From: Chamaea fasciata
Taxonomy: Eukaryota > Chordata > Aves > Passeriformes > Sylviidae
Assembly (NCBI GenBank): GCA_029207755.1
Contig: JARCOQ010000006.1
Coordinates: 28,664,522-28,728,521, forward strand
Length of the DNA stretch: 64,000 nucleotides
Reading direction: 5' to 3'
Shown here: positions 53,998-63,665 of the stretch, in pieces
Position numbering within the stretch: position 1 is the stretch's first letter
Layout: each line of letters opens with the position of its first letter
Position numbers and translations under genes: made by a program
Notes under the pieces: model-generated
Seen by the model: only the letters and a program-made list of their open reading frames with translations
Database searches by the model: none
What the model was told of the DNA's origin: nothing

Positions 53998-55142
53998 AGT
54001 TTAAAATATTTTACATTTTCAGCCTGGAAATGTTCTTACACTACAATACTGATTTGACTCTCCTAAGTGTCTTTAAAAAAAAAAAAATTGTCCAAAAAGG
54101 TCAACAGACACTAACACACCTCATGATACATGAGGCAGTAACAACACAGTAACATAGAAAACAGATTGTCTATTGGACTAGCTATAAATTACACTTCTTA
54201 TATTTCTATGTGTACTAGAAAATATAGTACTGACGGAGAATATAATTTGTGATGATTAGGTTAATTAGACTTCTGGGATTAATTTTTCAGGATATTCTAT
54301 CCTTTTCATGCTTATAAACCCTAAAATGTGATTAAGCCATCATACTAATACAGAACTAAAGAACACTTGCATTTCATATTTTTGAATACCTCCTAATTGG
54401 GAAGGATGATTGAATCTAAAATTCCCATTAAAGCACTTAATAAAGAGTGCAATTTTTTTTCATTTGCCGTGATAATGGTAAAACAAGCACGACATGATAG
54501 GTACCTTAAGTATACATCCATGTATTAAGTCTTTAAATATAATATATATCCTAAGAAAATTCTTGGTTATGCTTAGATTGCTATTTTAGTTTCCCTGAAT
54601 ATATGGATTATTCTATTCTGTATGTGCCTTTTTATCCAAGATAACTTGCAATGCATTCATCATAATATTATTAAGTTCATTTATGAACAAAACAGAAGGA
54701 AAGTTTACAAACAAAAAAAAATCAAATGTATGGTGTGTTGGTGTAGATGTACATTATTTCATGTTGAATATTCAATTCCAACTATAAATTATTTGTATAA
54801 TATTTCTTGGAATCTTTGTTAAAGATAGAAATTTTTACACCAGTAAAATTGTATACACAAATAAGAAGTTTACTAAAATTAGATGTAATGAAAAATACTG
54901 AAGTTGGTGTGAGCTTTTCTAGTCAATCTGACTTCATAGCAGTTATCTTTTATATGAGGGGTATAAGGCATGCTATTAAATTTATTTGCAAAAGTGAACG
55001 CAGTGATGATTTGTTGCAAGTACTACAGCTGTATTCTCAGTTAAGACATTGGTGTGTCTTGTTCAGGAACAAAACATGAAAAAAATTTGTTAGTCTGGTT
55101 TCAGTTTAGGATGGTATTTTTCAGTATTACCATCCTGGGCAA
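53998..55142. other. Intergenic, no gene seen
   Basis: AT-rich sequence with a 13-base A run near 54,074. No gene or family recognised. Confidence 0.55.
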
Positions 55143-55459
55143 CTCCCTCCCTCCCTCCCTCCCTCCCTCCCTCCCTCCCTCCCTCCCTCCCTCCCTCCCT
55201 CCCTCCCTCCCTCCCTCCCTCCCTCCCTCCCTCCCTCCCTCCCTCCCTCCCTTCCTTCCTTCCTTCCTTCCTTCCTTCCTTCCTTCCTTCCTTCCTTCCT
55301 TCCTTCCTTCCTTCCTTCCTTCCTTCCTTCCTTCCTTCCTTCCTTCCTTCCTTCCTTCCTTCCTTCCTTCCTTCCTTCCTTCCTTCCTTCCTTCCTTCCC
55401 TCCTTCCTTCCTTCCTTCCTTCCTTCCTTCCCTTTTTTTCCTCTCTTCTCTTTCTTTCT
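55143..55459. repeat. Compound microsatellite (TCCC)27(TTCC)45 in a 317-nt pure pyrimidine tract
   Basis: The plus strand has no purine from 55,143 to 55,459. Positions 55,144-55,251 are 27 perfect TCCC units. Positions 55,252-55,431 are 45 TTCC units, with a single in-phase T-to-C change at 55,400. A C/T-rich tail follows. The complement is therefore (GGAA)45 followed by (GGGA)27. Open frames on both strands, giving Pro/Ser/Leu- or Gly/Lys/Glu/Arg-rich translations, are artefacts of the repeat. Confidence 0.97.
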
Positions 55460-58400
55460 GTTTCTTCTCTCTCCCCTCACCAAAAAAAAACCAACAAAAA
55501 CCAGTAGAGGTGAAATAGGTCACTCCATAAACTGACAAGCTGGGACGGCTGACAGGTAGATAGGCAGTTTTATCTTATTTATTGAGAGTAAACAAAGTTC
55601 AGAACAGAAATCATCAATTGCTACACTACTGCCAACCATATACATGAGCAGGTTTTTTTCCAATGGCATGCATCGAGATCTGTGCAATGCCAAAACCCTA
55701 GAGCCTCAGTACCTTGAAATGCCCATCTGTGAGAAGTAATAGTCCTATTAACCACAGCAATTGATTAATGGCATCTTGCCTCTCTGGGCAAGTTCTCTCA
55801 GCCACTCTTAAGTTTTGTTTTGCACGCTTCATCTTCAACAGCAGAAAGAGAATATATAACTCAGTACACCACCCTTCAGACCTGACTTGGATGTGATTTG
55901 GCTCATTGGGTAGGGAGAGATCAATGGGGCTTGAATGAAAAAGGGCTCTTTGAAGGTTGACGGCTGAAATCCAAAAGAGGATATCTTCAAATTTTATTGT
56001 AAGAGTAAATCCATTTTTCAACATTAAAGTTTGCAACTTCTGACTTGTGACTGTTAAATGACCATATAAAAGTAATAAAAGATTTTCCTTGAGAAACTGT
56101 GTTTGTCCAGAAGTTTGCAATATATCCTCTTGAAGAAGCCCTTACTACCACCTTTGACACTTCGTCTGTATCATCACCTACACACTACACCCATCTCCTT
56201 AAGAGTAAGATTATACTAACTTGAATCACTTTGCAAGCCTATTATCTCTACAAATTTCAGATGCAGGAATTAAAACAGATGTCTGAATTTCTTGCAGAAA
56301 GTTCTGACACATTATTTATTTTGATCCCAGGTCACGATGAAATTAATCTTTTTTTTTTTTTCATATCCTTGCAGTTTTAATGAAAAGCATAAAAATATTT
56401 TAGCATTGTTTGTTTTAAGGAAACACATAAGCATTCCCAGAGCTAATATGGTTCATCATAGTTCAGTAAAATGATCAAACTGTATCATTTCACATCACTT
56501 AAATGTTAGCTTGTACTTGACAAATGCAATTTCTCTTTCCATGAAGCTGCCGCTTATAAGCTTCATGTGACATTTCTCTCATTGGGCCAGGCTGCTACTG
56601 TAAGCAAATATGCCATAGATGGGCTTCATAAATATCAAAACGCCTGAATAAGTTTGTCATTTTGGAGCTTGTAATGCTTTACTGCTGCAGAAAATATTTG
56701 TAGGGTTGTGGAAAGTTTTTCCAATTAAATTTGGAAAATGACGATAGCTGACAATCAGAGCTGTAACTTTTTTAAAATGTATCTGAATATGGCTAACTCT
56801 AATTCCTTTAAGTCTTCTGTCAGGACTTGATTGGCTATAAAAAAATTAAATTTAAGGATTTTAATTTAAGTGGATTACTTAAAAGAGATAAAATGATGCC
56901 TTGAGTTCCACTTATAAACTTTTGGATCTTTATATTAAACTTTGTTCTCTGAGAGCTGATTCTCTACACTCATGATAAATAACTAAATATTCTTATAAAA
57001 AAAAAGACAAAGTGTGCACGCAAGACAGGAATGACACATTTTTAAAGCATCAGTGAAATGCTTTTAAACAGTTAACATTTTTTTTTCTCCTAGGGAAGTG
57101 TTAGGCTAATGTTTTCCTTTCATGCAGTTATCTTCAGTCTTTAGAATTTTTAAATGTTTCTGGATTCCAAGGTCTGATCTGAGTTAGTGATCTGTTGACT
57201 TGTCACATTCATGTTAGCGGCTTCTCATTTCATTCTCACTTCACAACAGTTCTTGTCTCCAGAGCCACATATGGGGCACCTGCTTACTACTGTACCTTCT
57301 TTTCATTTGCTGTTGTTTTAGGTACCGCACTCCATTGCCTGCTCCTGCACCCATCCCATCTCTGCTACCTGAGCCTCACACTGCTTTTGTTTTTACTCTG
57401 ATAACCCCTCTAAGCAATTCCCACAGCTCTTCTCTGGTTATTCTTTCATGTCTTTGGAAGGTTCATGTGATAGTCTTTCACCTAACAGGAGGCTTTTAAA
57501 CACTTTCATTTAACACATCTCACAGGAAAATTTAAGTTCACAAGACGTGCATAGGTCACATTTTTTCTTTAGAAGACTTTTACCCAAAATGTACTTCCGT
57601 TTTTGTCCCAAGGTCATTTGCATTGCATTGGCATTTCAGCACCCCAAAATGTTCTATTTTCTAAGGTAAGACTGCCCATTCCCCCCATTACTCTGTTAAC
57701 ACAGCTAACTCTCAAGAACAATAACACAGCAAATGTAAACCAGTCAGATTTCATGCAATCCTTCACACTAATCTCACCTTCTCTAGCACTGCACTTCTTT
57801 CCAGGCTTATACTCCTTTCTCTATCATTCCTTGAGGAAAGAATAAAGAGATGTCTTCCTTTCACTTAAGGCTTTCCTTACCAAGTCCATGTTCATACACA
57901 CTATGGTGCAGCACCTATGGTTGCACATGGAATCTTTGAGGTTCGTTCTATCAGCATAGACTTCAGATACCTCAGAGTATTACACGTGTGGGAAAACACT
58001 TTGCAGTTACAGGTTCCCTGGATCACTTTTTGCATGCAAGTACATCCTGGTTACTGCATCAATTGTGTGAAGACTTCTTTATCTAGTGAACTAGATTAAA
58101 ACAGCCAGGCTATGAAAGTACTGGTCTATATGAAACTCTGAACAGAAAAGAAATAAAACAAAACTTTCCATGTTGCTGTTTCCTGCTTAAGGTGTGGACT
58201 TCAGGTGATTGAAAATTGAGATTACTGATTAAAAAAAAAATGTAAGAAATTCAACAGAAATGAAGCTGTGTCAAATAAGTTTTGTAGTCTTTTCAAGGAA
58301 TGAAGAGCTCCCAGTTGCTTTCATGTTCTCAGAAGTTTTAATGCTTTTTTCATACAGTGACAGTGTGAAAGGTCCAGGGTTTATTAGGCTCAAGAGTTTT

Positions 58401-59509
58401 TTCAAACAAGGTCCCACTGAAAACATCTTTGGATTTAGCAAGAGTGGCCTGAGATTTTCTAATGAAATGTTATTTTTAGCACACTAATTAGCATATGCCT
58501 CTTTTGTTCCAGTGCAAAGTTTCCATTGAGTTTTTATCTCCTACCTAAATAAAGACAAGGAAAAAAAAAAGGGGTTTTAAAATCACACAGTTCTGATCAG
58601 TACAAATATCCTGTTTCTTTAGAGCAGATGTCTTAGAAGTCTCTGTAATCCAATATCATGGTTGCATACCATTTTGTGGTTACTATTATCGCCCAACAAT
58701 AGTCAGAATCTGATGGATGTGGACAACAAATGGTCTGAACTCTCTTGAACTTATTAAGTGTTTGGTAGATTATTTGAATACATTCCACTATTCCTAGGGA
58801 TAGATGTAACTTCTGAACAACGTGTTGCAAATATAACCAAAGAGAAAAAAAATAAAAAAGACCTATTTAATTTTTAACTTCTCAGTGCTCAGATGTCAGC
58901 TGTGTCATCAGGGTAGCATCTGATATTATGATAATAACACCTAAAAATTCTCTGCCCAAAAAAATGAAATACTTTTAAATATGTTCTTGGGACCTCAGCT
59001 TTCTATTTCATTGTCGTGTTTTATTATAAAATGCATAAAAATTTCTAATGATACAGCAAGATCTCCAAATAAATGAACAGTTCTGCTTTCTGAGTCTTCA
59101 ACACAGCTGTGTGCAAGTAACTAATGTAGCATAAAGAGTGTTCTTGGAATGCTAGGGAGAAAAAAAAGAGAAGTATTTACTCATTAATTTAACATTACCT
59201 ATGCTGTGCACTGCAGTGTGCACTTTCAAGAAATACACAATCACTGATTTGAGGACTGTATCATGAAGCAGAACATCAATTTACAGCTGCACAGTTAATA
59301 CTCTGGGAATTAAATTCGAATTAATTGTTTCAGCATATTGCATTAGTAATATTTTCTGCAAAGATGGTTTTGTGTGTGCATAATGAAATCTGAAAAGTGT
59401 GTGCGCATAAACCTGTAAGAAGGAAGTCTTTCTAGTTTGGGTCGGGTTTTGGTGGGTTTTTTTGGTGTTTTGTCTTGTTTGGCTTTACAGTCTCTATTCA
59501 CTGTGTGCT
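55460..59509. other. Upstream flank of TUSC3, no gene seen
   Basis: Four kilobases between the pyrimidine microsatellite and the CpG island. A 140-codon minus-strand frame at 55,698-56,120 is unrecognised and not annotated as a gene. The part around 56,400-56,830 is unique and compositionally even, includes a perfect hairpin, and is the best guess in the window for a conserved non-coding element, though conservation cannot be seen from one sequence. Confidence 0.5.
56540..56567. other. Perfect 9-bp-arm hairpin in unique sequence
   Basis: CATGAAGCT at 56,540-56,548 pairs with AGCTTCATG at 56,559-56,567 around a 10-base loop. The surrounding few hundred bases are non-repetitive and lack decayed-transposon texture. 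No function can be assigned. Confidence 0.6.
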
Positions 59510-59590
59510 GCAGGCAGCCGAGAGCTGGGAGCAGCAGTGAAGCAGCAGTGAGCCCGAGCGGGCAGAACCATCGGGTGGGCAAAACCCGCC

Positions 59591-59615
59591 GGGCCGGGCC
59601 GGGCCGGGCCGGGCC
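59591..59615 (+). repeat. (GGGCC)5 pentanucleotide repeat, G-quadruplex motif
   Basis: Five perfect tandem GGGCC units give five GGG runs separated by two-base loops on the plus strand, which satisfies the usual G-quadruplex pattern. The repeat lies about 165-190 bases upstream of the TUSC3 start codon, inside the CpG island and just upstream of the ZNF143-like motif. Confidence 0.9.
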
Positions 59616-59675
59616 GATCGCCAGCGCTGCCCGCGGCACCGTCGCAGAGCCGAGCGCGATCCTCCCCCGCCACAG

Positions 59676-59690
59676 AACTACATTTCCCAG
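59676..59690 (+). promoter_or_regulatory. ZNF143/THAP11-type promoter motif
   Basis: The 15 bases AACTACATTTCCCAG closely resemble the ACTACAATTCCCAG element bound by ZNF143 and THAP11 at many vertebrate CpG-island promoters. The site lies about 90 bases upstream of the TUSC3 start codon, in plus orientation. Such sites usually sit close to transcription starts. Binding is inferred from motif similarity only. Confidence 0.65.
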
Positions 59691-59716
59691 GCGGCGCCGC
59701 GCCGCGGGGCGCTGCG

Positions 59717-59721
59717 ATTGG
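59717..59721 (-). promoter_or_regulatory. Inverted CCAAT box (NF-Y type)
   Basis: ATTGG within GCGATTGGCC is a CCAAT box on the minus strand with the flanking G/C bases favoured by NF-Y. It sits about 27 bases downstream of the ZNF143-like motif and about 60 bases upstream of the start codon, within the range typical for TATA-less CpG-island promoters. Confidence 0.6.
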
Positions 59722-59768
59722 CCGGGCGCGGGCCGGCTCAGCGTGGCGGTGCGGCAGGTGCCGCCGGC

Positions 59769-59776
59769 GGGGGCGG
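59769..59776 (+). promoter_or_regulatory. GC box (Sp/KLF type) next to the start codon
   Basis: GGGGGCGG matches the Sp1/KLF core and ends three bases before the TUSC3 start codon. It probably lies in the 5' untranslated region, so it may also only reflect GC-rich leader composition. Confidence 0.4.
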
Positions 59777-59779
59777 AAC

Positions 59780-59905
59780 ATGGCGCTGGGTGCCGGGGTA
59801 GCGCGGCGGCTGTCGCACCTGCCGGCCGGGGGCTGCCTCCCTCTGTTGCTGCTGCTCCTGCTCCTCCTCTGCGGACAGCTCGGGGGAGGACAGAAAAAGA
59901 AGGAG
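59780..59905 (+). CDS. TUSC3: TUSC3 coding exon 1 (signal peptide; partial gene)
   Basis: This exon encodes the first 42 residues of TUSC3 (N33/OST3A), a thioredoxin-like subunit of the STT3B-type oligosaccharyltransferase in the ER membrane; the family assists N-glycosylation of cysteine-containing sites and has also been linked to magnesium transport. Seen in the sequence: a basic N-terminal region with two Arg at residues 9-10, nine consecutive Leu at residues 22-30, then CGQLGGGQKKKE. The Leu core followed by QLGGGQKKKE matches what I recall of vertebrate TUSC3; the paralogue MAGT1 has a different, shorter N-terminus, so TUSC3 is preferred. The start codon has A at -3 and G at +4 (strong Kozak). 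The exon ends AAGGAG before GTAGAG, a good splice donor, just after the QKKKE motif as expected. The N-terminus appears a few residues shorter than the human one. The thioredoxin domain with its CXXC motif and the membrane segments lie in later exons outside the window. Confidence 0.9.
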
Positions 59906-60466
59906 GTAGAGACGTTCGCTTCTTTCGCCATCGCGCCCGGCCGGGGGTGCCCCGTCGCGCTGCGTCCCTGTCTGGAGTCCCCGTCTGGAGTCCCCGTGTC
60001 CCCGTCCGCCCGGCGCCCCCCGCCCGGCCTCCCCCGCGCCCCGCCGGCCCCTCTCCCTCGCCAGCCCCGAGCGGGGGCGCCCCTGGGGCGGGAGGCGCCG
60101 GGCAGCCGCTGCCCCTGCCCTGCCCGGGAGGTGATGGCCGGCGGCGTCTCCAGGGCAGCGGGGGCGCAGGGGCGCAACGCCGGGATCGCGGTCCCCAGCG
60201 GGCTGTACCTGCCCAGGCCCGTGCCCTGCGCTGTCGTGGGCCTTGAAATCGCAGCCTGTGAGCCAAGAGGGGCACGGGCCCCGTCCTGCGCCCGGCAGGG
60301 CTGGGCTGCCCGCTGCGGCGGGCCGGGGGGGCCTGGCAGGCAAACGGGGCGAGGAGATCGAAGTTGAACCCCATGTTTGTGGTGCCAGCTGAAGGAAATG
60401 CTCAGAGTTAATAACTAGATGTAAAGCGATGGCGGCGGTCGTGTGTGTGAGTGCAGGTGTAGGTGT

Positions 60467-60492
60467 AGGATACTCGAAGTATCCTCCGAGTA
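60467..60492. other. Two overlapping, mutually exclusive hairpins
   Basis: AGGATACTCGAAGTATCCT (60,467-60,485) has perfect 8-base arms around a 3-base loop. TACTCG at 60,471-60,476 also pairs perfectly with CGAGTA at 60,487-60,492 across a 10-base loop. Both structures use the same TACTCG bases, so only one can form at a time. The site is in intron 1 just past the CpG island. Confidence 0.7.
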
Positions 60493-60789
60493 AGAGAAAT
60501 GTGGAGGAAGGAGCAGTTTTAATTCAGACTCATATTAACAGCTTATCTTCACCGACTTTTGTATTTAAATAGGGAAATGTGCAAAAATATGTACTGTACA
60601 CGCTTGCCTTTTCCAGATTTTAGTGCTGCTAGAGCTGGCTACGCTTCTCGTCCTAGGTCGCCTTAGATTCCAGGCCAGGCTTTTGCATACCGAGTGCAAA
60701 AGACCCAGACCCAGTAGTGTCTTTACAGTTTCACTGTAATTTCCTTTATGGGAGGAGTTAGCATTTAACCAAACTCTAGAGTTTTGTAA

Positions 60790-60890
60790 TTTTGGGGATT
60801 TTTTGGGGGGTTTTGGGGATTTTGTTTGTTTGTTTTGTTTTGGTTGTTGTTGTTGTTGTGGGTTATTGTCTTTTTGTTTGTTTTTAAAAT
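60790..60890. repeat. G/T-rich low-complexity tract
   Basis: This is a run of T blocks broken by GGGG, GGGGGG and GGGG, then TTTG and TTG short repeats ending near GTTGTTGTTGTTGTTGTGG. It is simple sequence with no gene. Three long G runs are present, one short of a strict four-run quadruplex motif. Confidence 0.85.
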
Positions 60891-61094
60891 ATCTGTTAGT
60901 GTTGTGGGGAGGACTTAAGTTTTGTGGTGGTGGAGGAGAAGGAAGGAACAGTTTTTATAGCTGAATCTTTCTCTGAACTAGCAGTTCAGACAAAGAGAAC
61001 GATGGTCAAAATTTCTGGGTTTTGCTTGGTTTGTTTTTCTTTAAAGAACTATGTAGTTTATTCAGGCTTATAGGCCAAAGACGTAAAACAACAG

Positions 61095-61396
61095 GGATGT
61101 CTTCCCACTGGTGTCCAGTGACAAAAGTGGAAGGAATGGCTTAAATCTACTTCAGTGGGAGTTCAGATACGATATTAGGAAAGAGATCCTAAGAGAGAGT
61201 GGTTGGGCACACAACAGGGTACCCAGGGAACTGGTCATTGCCCCAAGCCTGTAGGTGTTCAGGAGACTTATGGACAATGTTTTTGTGCATATGGTTTGAC
61301 TTTTAGATTGCCCTGTGTGGAGTTGGGAGTTGGATTCAATATCCCTTCCAAATCATGATGTCCCTTCCAACTCACAATATTCTATGATTTTACAAG
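61095..61396 (+). mobile_element. CR1-type LINE fragment, 3' end
   Basis: The order of recognisable segments matches the 3' part of a CR1 retroposon in plus orientation: a GTGTCCAGTGACA-like segment near the start, then GGGTACCCAGGGAACTGGTC, GTAGGTGTTCAGGAG and a TTGGATTCAATATCCCTTCC segment. It ends in ATTCTATGATTTTA, the remnant of the short CR1 3' tail repeat. It is truncated at the 5' end and diverged. No coding frame survives. It lies within TUSC3 intron 1. Confidence 0.75.
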
Positions 61397-63349
61397 GCCG
61401 AAGTTAGTATGTAAAATTCTTATTTAAATATCTAAATTATGGTCTGACTGTGGTTTTACCAAGATAAGTAATCTCATCATTGAAATAAATCTCTTGGGCA
61501 TCATAGTGAAAAATGAACACCTTCACTCTAGGAATTAATTGTCTTTTCCAATCTTTCTGGAATGAGTAAGCAGTAAATGTGTTGCCCTTCTGCTGCTATA
61601 ATTAGCTTCTTTTCAAAACTTTAACTTATTAGGTTTTCTTAATAAAATGTGTTTAATGTTTGACACTTGATTCTCTCTTGCTGTGATGTGCTGGCACTGC
61701 AACTTTTGTTGACACTTTCATGTAGAGTGCCAGCTGTGCTACCAAGAGAGCTGAAATGATCTTTCTTTTAAGTGAAATCCTTTCCCTAAGAAGTAAATAA
61801 TGGCAAATTAAAATGGATATGTGCAACTACTTTTTAGAAAGTTTCCCAGTCGTGCTGTGGAGGTGGTACGTAAAAGGATGGAAGCACTTTTTTGTCCACC
61901 TGTTTAGTATTACAGTTCAAGCAGTTATTTCTCCTCTGTAAAACTTGTTATTCAGTGTTTTCCTTTTTAAGTGATTTAAACTAACACATCCCAGTCTTCT
62001 GTTTCTTCTTGCTTCCATTTTTCATTCCTGTTTAATATTTTGGATTTAACACAACGGACTGCTCATACAGACAAACCCTTGGCGTTACGTAGACATAGCG
62101 TATCTATGACTGCATCTTTACAGAAACTAATGCAATATTGTCAGTGCTTGCTTCACTTTAAATGCAGACTTAAAATAAAGTGTAACTTGGTTTTTATCAG
62201 TTTTATACATTGTGTGTGTCTGTGTTGTAACTGTTAGAGCTAATGTCTGACTCTTCTTGCCCTACAATGTTAAAAGCTGTAGTAGTTTACCCAATATATG
62301 TAACGAGGAAAACATCTGTATGTGAAGAATGAAATCTCTGCTTACAGCAAGTAGTTTGGAAATAACATTTTAAAACTGTTCTGAGGAAATTTATGTGAAT
62401 TGAAAGAGTGCAGAATCTTGTGCTGGGGGACATTCCTGTTCACACCACTGTCCAGAAGCACAGTCGTAACAGGTAAAGGTGATGAAAGTTCAATGTGTAA
62501 AGTGAACCGAAGATGTTCTATACAAAGACTGGCAAGATTGACACAGCTGGTTTTTTTGGAAGTTAGAAAAATGGTTGAACACACAGTGACTGCTTCAAAG
62601 TGAACACTGCAAGAGAAAAGCTAATGCAGTAGGCTTGAAATGTGTATCTCATGAGATAAAAGAAACTCACATCTCTGTTTCGTCTTTTCTCTATGTTTTG
62701 CATGTGCCTTTGTGTGTGACATCATTGTCCAGAAGGAGAGGTAAAGGGCTAGAGAGTAGAAACTGCTTTCCAAATCAAATAAAAGAAAACCCCAAACCTT
62801 GATTACTTGAAAAGTGCTTCAAAATTAGAAGAGCTTCAGATGTTTGAGTTAAATCTTAAGAAAGGAAAGTATTTTTGGTGAAAACAATGATTTTATTATT
62901 TCATTAATTTATCTTTTCAAGTGTTGACTACATAGAAAAGTGTGCATAAAGTCTGGGTGGTTGGAGGTGTCTGGATCAGTTGTATGAGCTTGGAACGGTG
63001 AAGATGCCTTTGCAGGCAGGAGAGGACAGAGTTAAGATGTTAGTTGTTTCTGAAGGACTTGATGCTAGCAGAGAAAATAACCAGGAAAACTGGAAAATAT
63101 TGTTACAAATTTCTGTGTTGATTGTGAAATACTGCATTAAAGCTGTGTTTAGAAAATATGCAAGTTCTTAAATTGCTAAAATACATTGTCCTATACAGTA
63201 AATTATTCTTAATGATAACTAAAGAAACTGTCTTCTCTGGCAAATGACTGAGAAGTGCTAGGGTTGGTTTTAAATTTGATTAAATCTGCAAGAACTTAAA
63301 GAACTATTTGAAAATAGATTTGAATTAGTAGATTATTAGTCATCTGGTT

Positions 63350-63665
63350 TCATGGAAGCTATTTTTAGAATATTTGGGATATTGAATCCAACTCCCAAAG
63401 CTCAGCCATACTTGTATTATTTCTGACACATGTATGTTTTGTGCCTGCAGAAGTCTTTAGTGGTGGTGACTCTACAACTTCTGGCTTTTTCTTTCCCCCT
63501 AAAGATATAACCTAAATTTCTGTGTTCAAGGCCTACATTTTTGAGCTTGTTATTTCTTGTCCTCATCATGACCATATAGAACAGATTATTGTTTGTTTGG
63601 TTGGGTTTTTTTAAATAAATAGAAGCAACTGTGTATTAAGGCTTAAAGTATTAAATATGATAATT
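63350..63665 (-). mobile_element. Old CR1-type LINE fragment, minus strand
   Basis: Read on the plus strand, the order of segments is ATTGAATCCAACTCCCAAAG, GTGGTGACTCTACAACTTC, ATAACCTAAATTTCTGTG and TTGTTATTTCTTGTCCTCAT. This matches the reverse complement of a CR1 3' region. The copy is strongly diverged and its left and right edges are approximate. It sits in TUSC3 intron 1, antisense to the gene. Confidence 0.65.

Larger units (their letters stand above)
59510..60370. promoter_or_regulatory. TUSC3: CpG island and promoter of TUSC3
   Basis: GC content and CpG density rise abruptly near 59,510 and fall again near 60,370; the flanks are AT-rich and CpG-poor. The island spans the proximal promoter, the 5' untranslated region, coding exon 1 and the start of intron 1. 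No TATA box is visible upstream of the start codon, which fits a broad housekeeping-type promoter. The transcription start probably lies between about 59,650 and 59,779, but the sequence does not fix it. Long open frames in this island on both strands, up to 343 codons on the minus strand, are products of stop-poor GC-rich sequence and are not annotated as genes. Confidence 0.9.

Noticed and set aside
55054..55538. 154-codon plus-strand and 145-codon minus-strand frames
   Set aside because: They are translations of the TCCC/TTCC microsatellite, which by its period yields stop-free frames on both strands.
55698..56120. 140-codon minus-strand open frame
   Set aside because: It is the least repeat-like of the longer desert frames, but no motif, signal peptide or family is recognised and its length is within chance for 64 kb. 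A conservation test would decide.
59437..60246. 269-codon plus-strand frame overlapping TUSC3 exon 1
   Set aside because: It is in a different frame from the recognised signal peptide and has the same Pro/Ala/Arg-rich composition expected from a CpG island.
59343..60374. 343-codon minus-strand open frame, with 227- and 201-codon companions, across the CpG island
   Set aside because: Stop codons are rare in GC-rich sequence. The translation is Arg/Pro/Ala-rich low complexity with no domain, and it lies antisense to a recognised exon.
60791..60830. G-quadruplex in the G/T-rich tract of intron 1
   Set aside because: Only three long G runs are close together, one short of the standard four-run motif.
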